This document shows positions 7,659-14,649 of a stretch of 32,694 nt of DNA, piece after piece. The stretch is from an uncultured Collinsella sp. (GTDB lineage: Bacteria > Actinomycetota > Coriobacteriia > Coriobacteriales > Coriobacteriaceae): positions 1 to 32,694 of the forward strand of contig CATWID010000015.1 of NCBI GenBank assembly GCA_958350755.1, read 5' to 3'. The notes beneath the pieces are model-generated. The model ran no database searches and was not told the DNA's origin. It saw only the letters and a list, made by a program, of their open reading frames with translations. Each line of letters begins with the position of its first letter. The first letter of the stretch is position 1. The position numbers were made by a program, and so were the translations under genes.

Positions 7659-9902
7659 TTACGCATCCTTGCCAGACGCCTTAACAGTGCCTGTCTTGGC
7701 CTTGGGGGCAGCCTTTTTGGCGGTTGTCTTCTTGGCCGTAGCGGGCTTGGTTGCCTTGGCCCTCGCCTTAGCCGGAGCCTTCTTGGCAGCCGCAGGCTTA
7801 GGCTTCACCGAAGACATGCGCTTTTTGGGCGCAGCCTTGGGCTCCTCAACCACTGGCGGTTTATAGCTGCTGGGGCCGCGGCGCTTAAGCACCACACCTG
7901 CCAGGCCGGGAACCTTGATCTCGATGGAGTCCATCTGCCCGTTCCAAGGATAGGGCTCGCTCGAGCAGGTGTAGGGTTCCTCGCCGGCATAGCCGCTGCC
8001 GCCAAACTCGGGACGGTCGGAGTCGAAGATGACCTCCCAGTCACCCTCGCGCGGCACGCCCACGCGGAAGCTCTCGTAGCTCGCCGGGTCAAAGTTGATC
8101 AGGATCACCAGGTCGTCATCGACGTCCTCGCCCTGGCGCACAAAGCTCATGATGGACTGCTTGGAGTTGTCCGCGTCGATCCAGGTAAAGCCGTCGTCGT
8201 TGTAGCCGCGCTCGTACAGGGCGGGCTCGGCGGTGTACAGGTGGTTGAGCGCCTTGATAAACGCCTGATGATGACGGTGCGTCTCGTACTCCTCGGTTAG
8301 GAACCACTGGATAGACTCGTAGTAGCGCCACTCAATAAACTGGCCGATCTCGTTGCCCATAAAGTTAAGCTTGGCGCCGGGGTGCGTCATCTGGTAGAAA
8401 GCCAGCGTGCGCAGGCCGGCAAACTGGCGCCACCAGTCGCCCGGCATGCGGCCGATGAGCGAGCACTTGCCGTGGACGACCTCGTCGTGGCTCAGCGGGC
8501 AAATAAAGTTCTCGGTAAAGGCGTACATGATGGAGAACGTGAGCAGCCCGTGGTTGCCGGGGCGCCACGGAAAATCGGTCTGCATGTAATGCAGGGTGTC
8601 GTTCATCCAGCCCATGTCCCACTTGTAGTGGAAGCCCAGGCCGCCGTCCTGCGGCGGATAGGTCACGAGCGGCCACGCGGTGGACTCCTCGGCCATCATC
8701 ATCACGTCGGGGAAGTGGGCCTCCACGGCGCAGTTGACCTGGCGAATAAACGCGCTGGCGTCCAGGTCCTCCTCGGTACCGTACTTGTTGAACTTCTTTT
8801 GGCCGGGATCGTCGATGCCAAAGTTGAGGTACAGCATGCTGGACACGCCGTCCATGCGAATGCCGTCAACATGGAAGTTCTCGAGCCAGTACAGCACGTT
8901 GGAGACCAGGAAGGAGCGGATCTCGCCACGGGCGAAGTCGAACTTGTGCGTGCCCCAGTTGGGGTGAATCTCGTGCTCAAACAGCATATGGCCGTTAAAG
9001 GTGGCAAGGCCGTGGGCGTCGGCGCAAAAACCGCCGGGCACCCAGTCCATGATCACGCCAATGCCCGCCTCGTGGCATGCATCGATAAAGTGCATGAGTT
9101 GCTGCGGGTTGCCATAACGCGACGTGGCGGCATAGTAGCCGGTCGTCTGGTAGCCCCAGGAGCCATCGAAGGGATGCTCCATGAGCGGCATGACCTCGAT
9201 ATGCGTGTAGCCCATGTCGCGCACGTAGTCCACGAGCTCCACCGACAGGTCGTCGTAGGTATAGAACTCGCCGCGCTGCGCGGGGAAGGGATCCATGGGG
9301 CCAGGATAGTTGCCGTACTCGTCCGGATCGCCCTGCGGCGCATCGCCGTGGCGCTTCCACGAGCCAATATGCACCTCGTAGATGTTTAGCGGCTGCGACA
9401 TGTGGTTGTGGCCGGCGCGGCGCTTGAGCCATGCGGCGTCGTTCCACTTATAGCCGTCGAGGGTCCACAGCACGCTCGCTGTTCCCGGAGGGCACTCGGC
9501 CTTAAAGGCATACGGATCGGCCTTATAGAGCTTCTCGCCCTCGTTGGTCTCGATGAGATACTTATAGAGCTGGCCCTGCTCGGCACCAGGAATAAAGCCT
9601 TCCCAAATAGCGCTCGTATGCACGGGCACCAGCGGGTTGGCTTCCTCATTCCAGTCGTTAAATTCGCCAATGACATGGACGCTCTTTACGTCGGGCGCCC
9701 AAACGCAAAAGCGCCAACCGCGCGTACGGTTCTGCGTGTCGGGGTGCGCGCCCATCTTTTCCCAGCTGCGCTCCCACATGCCAATGCCAAACAGGTAGAC
9801 ATCGTCCTTAGAGAGCTCCGGTGCGTGCGGGGCGGCTTTACGGGTAGCAGGCTTTTTGGTTGCTGGCTTTAGCTTTGTATCGCTCACGTTTGATCCCATC
9901 AT
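7659..9902 (-). CDS. glgB: 1,4-alpha-glucan branching enzyme with basic tail
   Basis: GlgB introduces alpha-1,6 branches into glycogen. The N-terminal CBM48-like region contains FCVWAPDVKSVHVIGEFNDW. The GH13 barrel contains TGYYAATSRYG, the nucleophile region DGIRMDGVSSMLY (near residue 350), the acid/base glutamate in MMAEESTAWP and PLSHDEVVHGK near residue 470. About 60 C-terminal residues are Lys/Ala-rich (KKAPAKARAKATKPATAKK), and a short basic stretch (KPATKKPATRKAAP) also sits at the N-terminus. The start is unsure: two adjacent ATGs at 9902 and 9899 have a poor Shine-Dalgarno, while a GTG near 9887 has GGGA at good spacing. An upstream open extension to 10037 covers a leader inverted repeat and is probably untranslated. 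Confidence 0.95.
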   Translation of the reverse strand: MMGSNVSDTKLKPATKKPATRKAAPHAPELSKDDVYLFGIGMWERSWEKMGAHPDTQNRTRGWRFCVWAPDVKSVHVIGEFNDWNEEANPLVPVHTSAIWEGFIPGAEQGQLYKYLIETNEGEKLYKADPYAFKAECPPGTASVLWTLDGYKWNDAAWLKRRAGHNHMSQPLNIYEVHIGSWKRHGDAPQGDPDEYGNYPGPMDPFPAQRGEFYTYDDLSVELVDYVRDMGYTHIEVMPLMEHPFDGSWGYQTTGYYAATSRYGNPQQLMHFIDACHEAGIGVIMDWVPGGFCADAHGLATFNGHMLFEHEIHPNWGTHKFDFARGEIRSFLVSNVLYWLENFHVDGIRMDGVSSMLYLNFGIDDPGQKKFNKYGTEEDLDASAFIRQVNCAVEAHFPDVMMMAEESTAWPLVTYPPQDGGLGFHYKWDMGWMNDTLHYMQTDFPWRPGNHGLLTFSIMYAFTENFICPLSHDEVVHGKCSLIGRMPGDWWRQFAGLRTLAFYQMTHPGAKLNFMGNEIGQFIEWRYYESIQWFLTEEYETHRHHQAFIKALNHLYTAEPALYERGYNDDGFTWIDADNSKQSIMSFVRQGEDVDDDLVILINFDPASYESFRVGVPREGDWEVIFDSDRPEFGGSGYAGEEPYTCSSEPYPWNGQMDSIEIKVPGLAGVVLKRRGPSSYKPPVVEEPKAAPKKRMSSVKPKPAAAKKAPAKARAKATKPATAKKTTAKKAAPKAKTGTVKASGKDA

Positions 9903-9987
9903 GACGCGGCAGCGTGTTGCCTTGGTGACTAGATGCGAAAGGTCCAAGGCTGCACGAATCGAGGGGACGGCGATAGTTCTATGATTC

Positions 9988-10013
9988 GTTCCACCTCGCG
10001 TGCTCGGTGGAAC
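9988..10013. promoter_or_regulatory. Inverted repeat in the glgB leader
   Basis: GTTCCACC (9988-9995) and GGTGGAAC (10006-10013) form a perfect 8-bp stem with a 10-nt loop, about 90 bp upstream of glgB. It could be an operator or a leader hairpin. No clear promoter hexamers were found for glgB in this interval. Confidence 0.4.
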
Positions 10014-10123
10014 TTTCGGCACGAAATACGATAACACCTGTTCGTTACTTTTATGGAGAAAAGTGGATTTGCGGCGGCGTTTAATCGGCGAGCGCCATGT
10101 TTATACCACTGGCAGAATTGCGA

Positions 10124-10189
10124 TGGTAAAACTCTTGACAGTTTTACCAAATAGGGTTTCTAGACTAGTAGATTAACGTTTGGTAAAAC
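10124..10189 (+). promoter_or_regulatory. Operator array overlapping a -35 box
   Basis: TGGTAAAACT (10124-10133) and AGTTTTACCA (10140-10149) form a perfect 10-bp inverted repeat with a 6-bp centre. The -35 box TTGACA (10135-10140) lies in that centre. A third copy, TTTGGTAAAAC (10179-10189), is the exact reverse complement of GTTTTACCAAA at 10141-10151. A degenerate half-site, GTTTACCAT, follows at 10204-10212. The -10 box is weak (TAGACT at 10161 is a candidate, at long spacing). A protein bound here would block the -35 box, so repression is the simplest reading. The array lies between glgB and the HAD gene and could act on both. Confidence 0.65.
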
Positions 10190-10233
10190 GTTTTTAGCAG
10201 GTTGTTTACCATTTGACATCGAAAGGTATGTTT

Positions 10234-10923
10234 ATGTCCCAGACCGCCGCTCACAATGTCGCTTTTATTTTCGATTGCGACGGCACACTGGTTAATAGCA
10301 CCCCCGTTTGGGCCTATGCCCAGCCCGAGTTATTGCACCGCCACGGTATTGACGTGACGGTCGACGATTTTGCCCAGTTTGAGCATTTGTCAAACGAGGA
10401 CGAGTGCCAGGCCTACCACGACACGTGGGGCATTGGTGCCAATGGCGAGGAACTGTATCGCGAGCTGAGCAATATTCTGATTGATGGGTACTCCAAGGTG
10501 CCGCCGCGCGACGGCCTGCTTGCATTTTTGGAGCAGGCGAAGGAGGCCGGTATTGCCATGTGCGTTGCCACGTCCACGCCGGCCGAGCTGGTGCAGTCTG
10601 CGCTCGCTGGTGCCGGGCTCGATGCCTACATGGAGTTTGTTACCACGACGGGCGAGGCGGGACGCTCCAAACAGTTCCCCGACGTATACGAGCTGGCGCT
10701 GCGCCGCCTGGAGGAGCGTCATGGGCACAAGTTTGCGCGCGCCTGGGTGTTTGAGGACGCCGTTTTTGGCCTAAAGAGCTCTGGGGTCGCTGGCTTTAAG
10801 CGTGTGGGCATTTATGACCCGCACGGCCGCATGAAGCGCGACGATGTGCGCGCCAACTGCGATATCTTTATCGACAGCTACGAGGACCTGGATCTGGCCC
10901 GCGTGCTTTCGTTTGAGGGATAG
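10234..10923 (+). CDS. HAD-superfamily phosphatase / phosphoglucomutase-like
   Basis: A HAD subfamily I hydrolase acting on a small phosphorylated substrate. Motif I is FDCDGTLVNS (nucleophile and general-acid Asp), motif II is VATST, the motif III lysine is in GRSKQFPDVY, and motif IV is VFEDAVFGLKSS. A helical cap lies between motifs I and II, as in beta-phosphoglucomutase and phosphoglycolate phosphatase. The substrate cannot be read from the sequence. The ATG at 10234 is preferred because GAAAGG lies 7 nt upstream; an ATG two codons earlier is too close to it. The gene is under the TTTGGTAAAAC operator array and is followed after 9 bp by the thiamine pyrophosphokinase gene, so the two are probably co-transcribed. 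Confidence 0.88.
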   Translation: MSQTAAHNVAFIFDCDGTLVNSTPVWAYAQPELLHRHGIDVTVDDFAQFEHLSNEDECQAYHDTWGIGANGEELYRELSNILIDGYSKVPPRDGLLAFLEQAKEAGIAMCVATSTPAELVQSALAGAGLDAYMEFVTTTGEAGRSKQFPDVYELALRRLEERHGHKFARAWVFEDAVFGLKSSGVAGFKRVGIYDPHGRMKRDDVRANCDIFIDSYEDLDLARVLSFEG

Positions 10924-10932
10924 GCGAGGGCT

Positions 10933-11574
10933 GTGGCTTGTAAGGTATTAGTGGTCTGTGGTTCGCCCGTGGTGGCGAGCGCGGATCTGCTACGTCAACT
11001 AGCGGGGGAGTGCGGCCACATTGTTGCCGTGGACCGCGGGCTCGACGCGCTGCTTGGCGCGGGACTGGGCTGCGACGTATATGTAGGGGATGCCGATACG
11101 GTGAGCGATACAGGTCGCGCGCTGGTCGATGCTGCCACCGACTTTGAAGTTGAGCGCCACGACCCCTACAAGGACTATACCGATCTGGCGTTGGCGCTCG
11201 ATTCGGTCCGCCGTCGCTGGCCGGGTGCCGAAGTGGTCACGACTTGCGCCACCGGTGGCCGTCCCGATATGGCCCTTTCCGTTCTGGGGCTGCTCGCGGG
11301 CTACGAGGATGCCCCCGTCTGGATCGCCGAGAACAAGGTGGTCGCCCGCATCCTTCGCGCAGGCGAGTCGTGGACCATCGAAGGCGCCGAAGGCAAGACG
11401 TTCTCCATCATCGCCATTGCCCCTAACACTGAGGTAAACGAACACGGCCTAGAATGGGAACTAAATCACGCCCCGCTGGGCTTGTTGGCCGACACCGGCA
11501 TCAGCAACGTCGTTAGGTCAAAAGCCACGATCCAAGTCCACACCGGCACCGCTATCGCTTACCTATATCAATAG
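10933..11574 (+). CDS. thiN: Thiamine pyrophosphokinase
   Basis: Converts thiamine and ATP to thiamine diphosphate and AMP. Family signatures are AVDRGLDALLGAGLGCDVYV, the acidic GDADTVSD loop (usually GDFDS), KDYTDLALAL, and TGGRPDM, followed by a small beta-sandwich C-domain. The 213-aa length is normal. It starts with GTG after GCGAGGG, 9 bp past the HAD gene. No thiamine (TPP) riboswitch was recognised upstream. Confidence 0.9.
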   Translation: MACKVLVVCGSPVVASADLLRQLAGECGHIVAVDRGLDALLGAGLGCDVYVGDADTVSDTGRALVDAATDFEVERHDPYKDYTDLALALDSVRRRWPGAEVVTTCATGGRPDMALSVLGLLAGYEDAPVWIAENKVVARILRAGESWTIEGAEGKTFSIIAIAPNTEVNEHGLEWELNHAPLGLLADTGISNVVRSKATIQVHTGTAIAYLYQ

Positions 11575-11602
11575 GTATTTAGAATCTGACCCAAAAAAGT
11601 CC

Positions 11603-11631
11603 TTGCACGCCGTGCCAACTTCCCCTATAGT
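11603..11631 (+). promoter_or_regulatory. Promoter of the tRNA-Ala gene
   Basis: TTGCAC (11603-11608) and TATAGT (11626-11631) are separated by 17 bp. Transcription would start around 11638, a few bases before the mature tRNA. Confidence 0.75.
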
Positions 11632-11644
11632 GTCTCCTCGTCAC

Positions 11645-11720
11645 GGGGGCGTAGCTCAGCTGGGAGAGCGCTTGACTGGCAGTCAAGAGGTCAGGGGTTC
11701 GATCCCCCTCGTCTCCACCA
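11645..11720 (+). tRNA. tRNA-Ala (anticodon GGC)
   Basis: A 76-nt cloverleaf with encoded CCA. The acceptor stem GGGGGCG pairs with CGTCTCC and contains the G3:U70 wobble pair, the main identity element of alanine tRNA. The D arm is GCTCAGCTGGGAGAGC. The anticodon stem CTTGA/TCAAG holds loop CTGGCAG with anticodon GGC, and the T arm contains GGTTCGATCC. It reads GCC and GCU codons. Confidence 0.97.
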
Positions 11721-11733
11721 TCGTGAATGTAAT

Positions 11734-11761
11734 GGCCTTCGGAATTCCGAAGGCCTTTTTT
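11734..11761 (+). terminator. Intrinsic terminator after tRNA-Ala
   Basis: The 22-nt palindrome GGCCTTCGGA/TTCCGAAGGCC region (11734-11755) is followed by six T residues (11756-11761). It lies 13 nt past the tRNA. Confidence 0.88.
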
Positions 11762-11809
11762 CATGCCAAAATACCTCGCGCCACATACCCCACCTACGCC
11801 AACAAAAAG

Positions 11810-11838
11810 TTGCACAATTTATTTCCCATCTCTGTACA
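11810..11838 (+). promoter_or_regulatory. Possible promoter of the polymer operon
   Basis: TTGCAC (11810-11815) is followed after 17 bp by TGTACA (11833-11838), a weak -10 match. It is the best-spaced pair seen at the left of the leader; others (for example TTGAAC near 11968) are no better. Confidence 0.3.
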
Positions 11839-12237
11839 TAGTTTGTTAGACAAACGCGATTATCAGTGTAGATCGCCGTTCCATTTGGGCTTCAGGAACG
11901 CCCCTAATCAGCTGTTAGCATCCCATTAACCTGCATCAATGTGAATAACACCCCAAAACAACCCCCTTGAACACGCTAAATGAACGAAATGTTGTCCGCT
12001 ATTAGCCTAATCAGTTTCGCTATCAGCTTGTGCTAGGATACCTAACGTTACATGAGTTCAACTGTGCTCGCGGCTCCAGCAAGTCGCAAAACGCAGGGTC
12101 GATCAGCATCCGGCCGTAACGGCGGTGCCAGAAACACCACGAGCTCCAATAATGATGTCATGCAACGTTATTTATCTGCATTGAGTTAATTTCAGGATGC
12201 ATTTAATAGTTTGTATGCCAAAACGTAGTAGCCCTTT

Positions 12238-12295
12238 AGCTGTTTGCGTGCGGTCTAGTTTTGTACCCGCTTGACTGGCTCGCACGCAGATAGCT
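12238..12295 (+). promoter_or_regulatory. Leader stem-loop 1
   Basis: TGCGTGCG (12245-12252) pairs perfectly with CGCACGCA (12281-12288). Outside a 3x3 internal loop, AGCT (12238-12241) pairs with AGCT (12292-12295). The loop is 28 nt. It has no T-tract, so it is not a simple terminator. Confidence 0.45.
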
Positions 12296-12398
12296 GGAGA
12301 TGCGGTCATTTTGCGATACACGTCCGCGTCTCTTGCAACTGCTTTTATACATACCGTTCACGGTGGGGCAGAGCCACGTGCTTGTCTAACTGGGCTCA

Positions 12399-12457
12399 GG
12401 GTTTGAATATGGAGCGCCTTCGCGCACAAGCGCCCTGGCGAAGCCATACCCAAACCC
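12399..12457 (+). promoter_or_regulatory. Leader stem-loop 2, upstream of the NusG-like gene
   Basis: An extended hairpin of three stacked stems: GGGTTTG/CAAACCC (12399-12405 with 12451-12457), an AA/CC internal loop, TATGG/CCATA (12408-12412 with 12444-12448), a one-sided 5-nt bulge (AGCGC), and CTTCGC/GCGAAG (12418-12423 with 12438-12443). Eighteen base pairs in total end about 25 nt before the Shine-Dalgarno. The bulged, interrupted shape suggests a protein- or ribosome-responsive RNA. Confidence 0.6.
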
Positions 12458-12494
12458 CGTGAGCCACACGTAAGACAGCAAGGGGGTGGTGCTC

Positions 12495-13040
12495 GTGTGG
12501 TATGTAATCCAGGTCATTAACGGTCGCGAAGACGTAATGCGCGAGCGCATTGAGCGTATGGTGCCGGCTGGCGCCATACAGGAGCTCTTTTATCCCCAAT
12601 TTCAAACCGAGATCAAGGTACACGGCGAATGGGTCAATACGACCAAGCCGCTGTTCCCCGGTTATCTTATCTGCGACACGGCAGATCCCCGTACCGTGCA
12701 ACAGTATCTGCTTCGCATGGACGACTTTGCCCGGGTGCTATCCCAGGACGGTCAGTTTGTGCCGCTGGCAAAAGAAGAGGTCCAGCTCATTGGCGGCTTT
12801 ACGCATAGGGGAGACCGCGTAGTGCCCATGAGTGAGGCCCTAAAAGATGGCGACCAAGTCGTAGTAACGGCTGGTCCGCTGCTGGGCCACGAAGGCCTTA
12901 TCAAAACCATTAACAGACGCAAGAGCACTGCTTATTTGGAGCTCGATCTGTGCGGCCGACGCGTAACTACGCGCGTTGGCCTTGCCGTGTTATCGGCCGA
13001 GCAGCGCGTAATGCGAAACCTTAAAAAGGCGATCGCCTAG
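12495..13040 (+). CDS. NusG-paralogue processive antiterminator (LoaP/RfaH type)
   Basis: A specialised NusG that binds RNA polymerase and lets it read through a long downstream operon. The NGN domain begins with WYVIQVINGRED and contains LFPGYLICD and MDDFARVL (residues about 60-85). A KOW-type C-terminal domain follows (LKDGDQVVVTAGPLLGHEGLIKTINRRKS). The total of 181 aa fits LoaP. The GTG at 12495 is chosen because AAGGGGGT lies at proper spacing and the protein then begins at the usual W-Y-V. Being the first gene of a polysaccharide operon is the standard place for LoaP, UpxY and RfaH-like proteins. LoaP is the closest family by size and host type; housekeeping NusG is excluded by the context and sequence. 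Confidence 0.88.
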   Translation: MWYVIQVINGREDVMRERIERMVPAGAIQELFYPQFQTEIKVHGEWVNTTKPLFPGYLICDTADPRTVQQYLLRMDDFARVLSQDGQFVPLAKEEVQLIGGFTHRGDRVVPMSEALKDGDQVVVTAGPLLGHEGLIKTINRRKSTAYLELDLCGRRVTTRVGLAVLSAEQRVMRNLKKAIA

Positions 13041-13087
13041 CTGCTGGCGATCGCTGCAAAGAACAGGGAGGATCCCCGTCTCGGGGA
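13029..13087 (+). promoter_or_regulatory. Two hairpins between the NusG-like gene and the biosynthetic genes
   Basis: The first hairpin, GCGATCGCC/GGCGATCGC (13029-13037 with 13046-13054), has 9 bp and an 8-nt loop and spans the stop codon of the NusG-like gene. The second, TCCCCG/CGGGGA (13073-13078 with 13082-13087), has 6 bp and a 3-nt loop just before the next start codon. LoaP-type factors act through RNA hairpins, so one of these may be the recognition element; that is inference. Confidence 0.5.
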
Positions 13088-13094
13088 CGAAATC

Positions 13095-13856
13095 TTGGAA
13101 GACAACGTGTTGGATAAAACTCAATTTGCAACGGATGCGCCTGCGGGGGCAGCGCTCATTGCTCAGGCCATGGACCGACGCGAGCGCGCCGGCCGCTACA
13201 AGGCCATGCAGTCCATCATGGACTGGGACCGTTCTCGCCTGGCCTATAGGGCCGTGAAGCGCGCGTTCGACATCGTTTTCAGCGGTGCCGCGCTCGTCGC
13301 CATCGCAATCCCCAGCCTAATTCTCGCCGCGGCCATCCGGTTGGAGAGCGAGGGCAGCCCCTTCTACAGCCAGATTCGCGTGGGCCAGACCCGCTCCGAC
13401 GGCAGCCTGACCACGTTCCGCATGTGGAAGTTCCGCTCCATGTACAAGGACGCCGACGAACGCCTCGCTGAGCTCAAGGGGCAAAACGAGATCGCCGGGG
13501 CCATGTTCAAGATGAAGGAGGACCCCCGCGTTACCAAGATCGGCAGGTTCATCCGCAAGCACTCCATCGACGAGTTCCCGCAGTTCCTCAATGTGTTCCT
13601 GGGCCAGATGTCCGTCGTCGGCCCGCGCCCGCCGCTGCCGAACGAGGTGTCGGAGTACACGGAATACGACTTGCAGCGTCTTGCCGTGAAGCCTGGCATC
13701 ACCGGCTGGTGGCAAGTCACTGAGCGTAACTCGACTGGATTCGACGGGATGGTCCGACGCGATCTGGAATATATAGCCAAACGAGGCATTTTCTTCGATT
13801 TCAAAATAATCCTACTCACAGTGATTGAGGTTGTTAGCGGAAATGGCGCTTGCTAA
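13095..13856 (+). CDS. Polyprenyl-phosphate sugar-1-phosphate transferase
   Basis: Starts lipid-linked repeat-unit synthesis by moving a sugar-1-phosphate from its UDP carrier to undecaprenyl phosphate. It belongs to the bacterial sugar transferase family (WbaP/EpsL catalytic domain). Visible are the membrane re-entrant helix (AFDIVFSGAALVAIAIPSLI, residues about 57-77), the FRMWKFRSMYKDAD core, KIGRFIRKHSIDEFPQFLNV with the catalytic Asp-Glu, MSVVGPRPPLP, and KPGITGWWQV. At 253 aa it lacks the N-terminal four-helix part of full WbaP. The TTG start is poorly supported; a GTG four codons later is equally possible. The sugar may be GlcNAc, given the two genes that follow. Confidence 0.92.
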   Translation: MEDNVLDKTQFATDAPAGAALIAQAMDRRERAGRYKAMQSIMDWDRSRLAYRAVKRAFDIVFSGAALVAIAIPSLILAAAIRLESEGSPFYSQIRVGQTRSDGSLTTFRMWKFRSMYKDADERLAELKGQNEIAGAMFKMKEDPRVTKIGRFIRKHSIDEFPQFLNVFLGQMSVVGPRPPLPNEVSEYTEYDLQRLAVKPGITGWWQVTERNSTGFDGMVRRDLEYIAKRGIFFDFKIILLTVIEVVSGNGAC

Positions 13857-14649
13857 AGAGACTATAGGGAATTACGAAGGCACCGGTTCAACGGTTGATC
13901 TTCCCGGACGAGTCGAAGTCCTGGGCGCCCCCGTCGACCCCTGGACGATGGAGCAGACCGTCGAGGCGACCAATGCCCTCATCAAGGAGGGGCGCTTCGC
14001 TCATTTGATCGGCGTGAACGCCGACAAGTTGCTTCAGATGCGTGACGATCCCGAGATGGATGCGTGCGTGCGCCGCTGCGAGATCGTAAACGCCGATGGC
14101 GCGTCCATGGTCATGGCCGCCAAGAAGCTGGGCGTGGACTTGCCCGAGCGCGTGGCCGGCATCGACCTCATGTGGGAGCTGTGTGGGCTGGCCGAGCGTG
14201 AGGGGCACAGCGTCTACCTGCTAGGCGCCAAAGCCGAAGTGGTCGCAAAGACCGCCGAGGTACTGTCCGAGAGGTATCCCAATATGGTCCTTGCGGGCTA
14301 CCGTGACGGCTACTTCGGCGAAGACGAGTTCGATGCCGTGGTCGCCGAGGTTGAGCAGGCCGAGCCCGACATCGTGTTCGTGGGCATCACCTCGCCCAAG
14401 AAGGAACGCCTGATCGAGCGTTTCCGCGAGCTGGGCGCCAAGGGCGCTTTCGTGGGCGTGGGGGGTTCGTTCGACGTGGTCTCCGGCAACATCCCGCGCG
14501 CCCCGATGTGGATGCAGCGCGCGAACCTGGAGTGGCTCTTCCGCATGATGCAGGAGCCCAAGCGCCTGGTGAAGCGCTACGTGGTCGGCAACACCCGTTT
14601 CTACATGCTTCTCCGCAAGGAGTCAAAGAGGAGCAAGGCCAATGACTAA
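13843..14649 (+). CDS. WecG/TagA/CpsF-family glycosyltransferase
   Basis: GT26 enzyme, likely adding N-acetylmannosamine (or its uronic acid) to the lipid-linked first sugar. It shows NADKLLQMRDDPEMDACV with the catalytic-region Asp, IVNADGASMVMAAK, a Rossmann-like VYLLGAKAEVV, VGITSPKKERLIE (usually PKQE), GVGGSFDVVSGNIPRAPMWM, and LEWLFRMMQEPKRLVKRY. Length 268 aa. The ATG at 13843 overlaps the previous gene by 14 bp; a TTG at 13825 is also open but less likely. Next to a UDP-GlcNAc 2-epimerase gene, ManNAc is the expected donor sugar, as in the teichoic-acid linkage unit. Confidence 0.92.
   Translation: MALAKETIGNYEGTGSTVDLPGRVEVLGAPVDPWTMEQTVEATNALIKEGRFAHLIGVNADKLLQMRDDPEMDACVRRCEIVNADGASMVMAAKKLGVDLPERVAGIDLMWELCGLAEREGHSVYLLGAKAEVVAKTAEVLSERYPNMVLAGYRDGYFGEDEFDAVVAEVEQAEPDIVFVGITSPKKERLIERFRELGAKGAFVGVGGSFDVVSGNIPRAPMWMQRANLEWLFRMMQEPKRLVKRYVVGNTRFYMLLRKESKRSKAND

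Larger units (their letters stand above)
11762..12494 (+). other. Long untranslated leader of the surface-polymer operon
   Basis: No convincing reading frame occupies these 733 bp on either strand. The stretch is more AT-rich than the flanking genes and contains a possible promoter near its left end and at least two sizeable stem-loops (12238-12295, 12399-12457). Long structured leaders are typical where a NusG paralogue controls elongation through a following operon. Confidence 0.6.

Noticed and set aside
10933..11574. Thiamine riboswitch control of the thiamine pyrophosphokinase gene
   Set aside because: Only 9 bp separate it from the HAD gene, and no TPP-aptamer motifs (CUGAGA, ACYUGA) were found in front of the pair.
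11645..11720. tRNA-Ala as an integration site for the following island
   Set aside because: No copy of the tRNA 3' end was seen further right and no integrase gene is present.
12121..12127. GGCGGTG in the leader as an ops/JUMPstart element
   Set aside because: Only the first six bases match the RfaH ops consensus GGCGGTAGCGT; no hairpin-presented ops sequence is visible.
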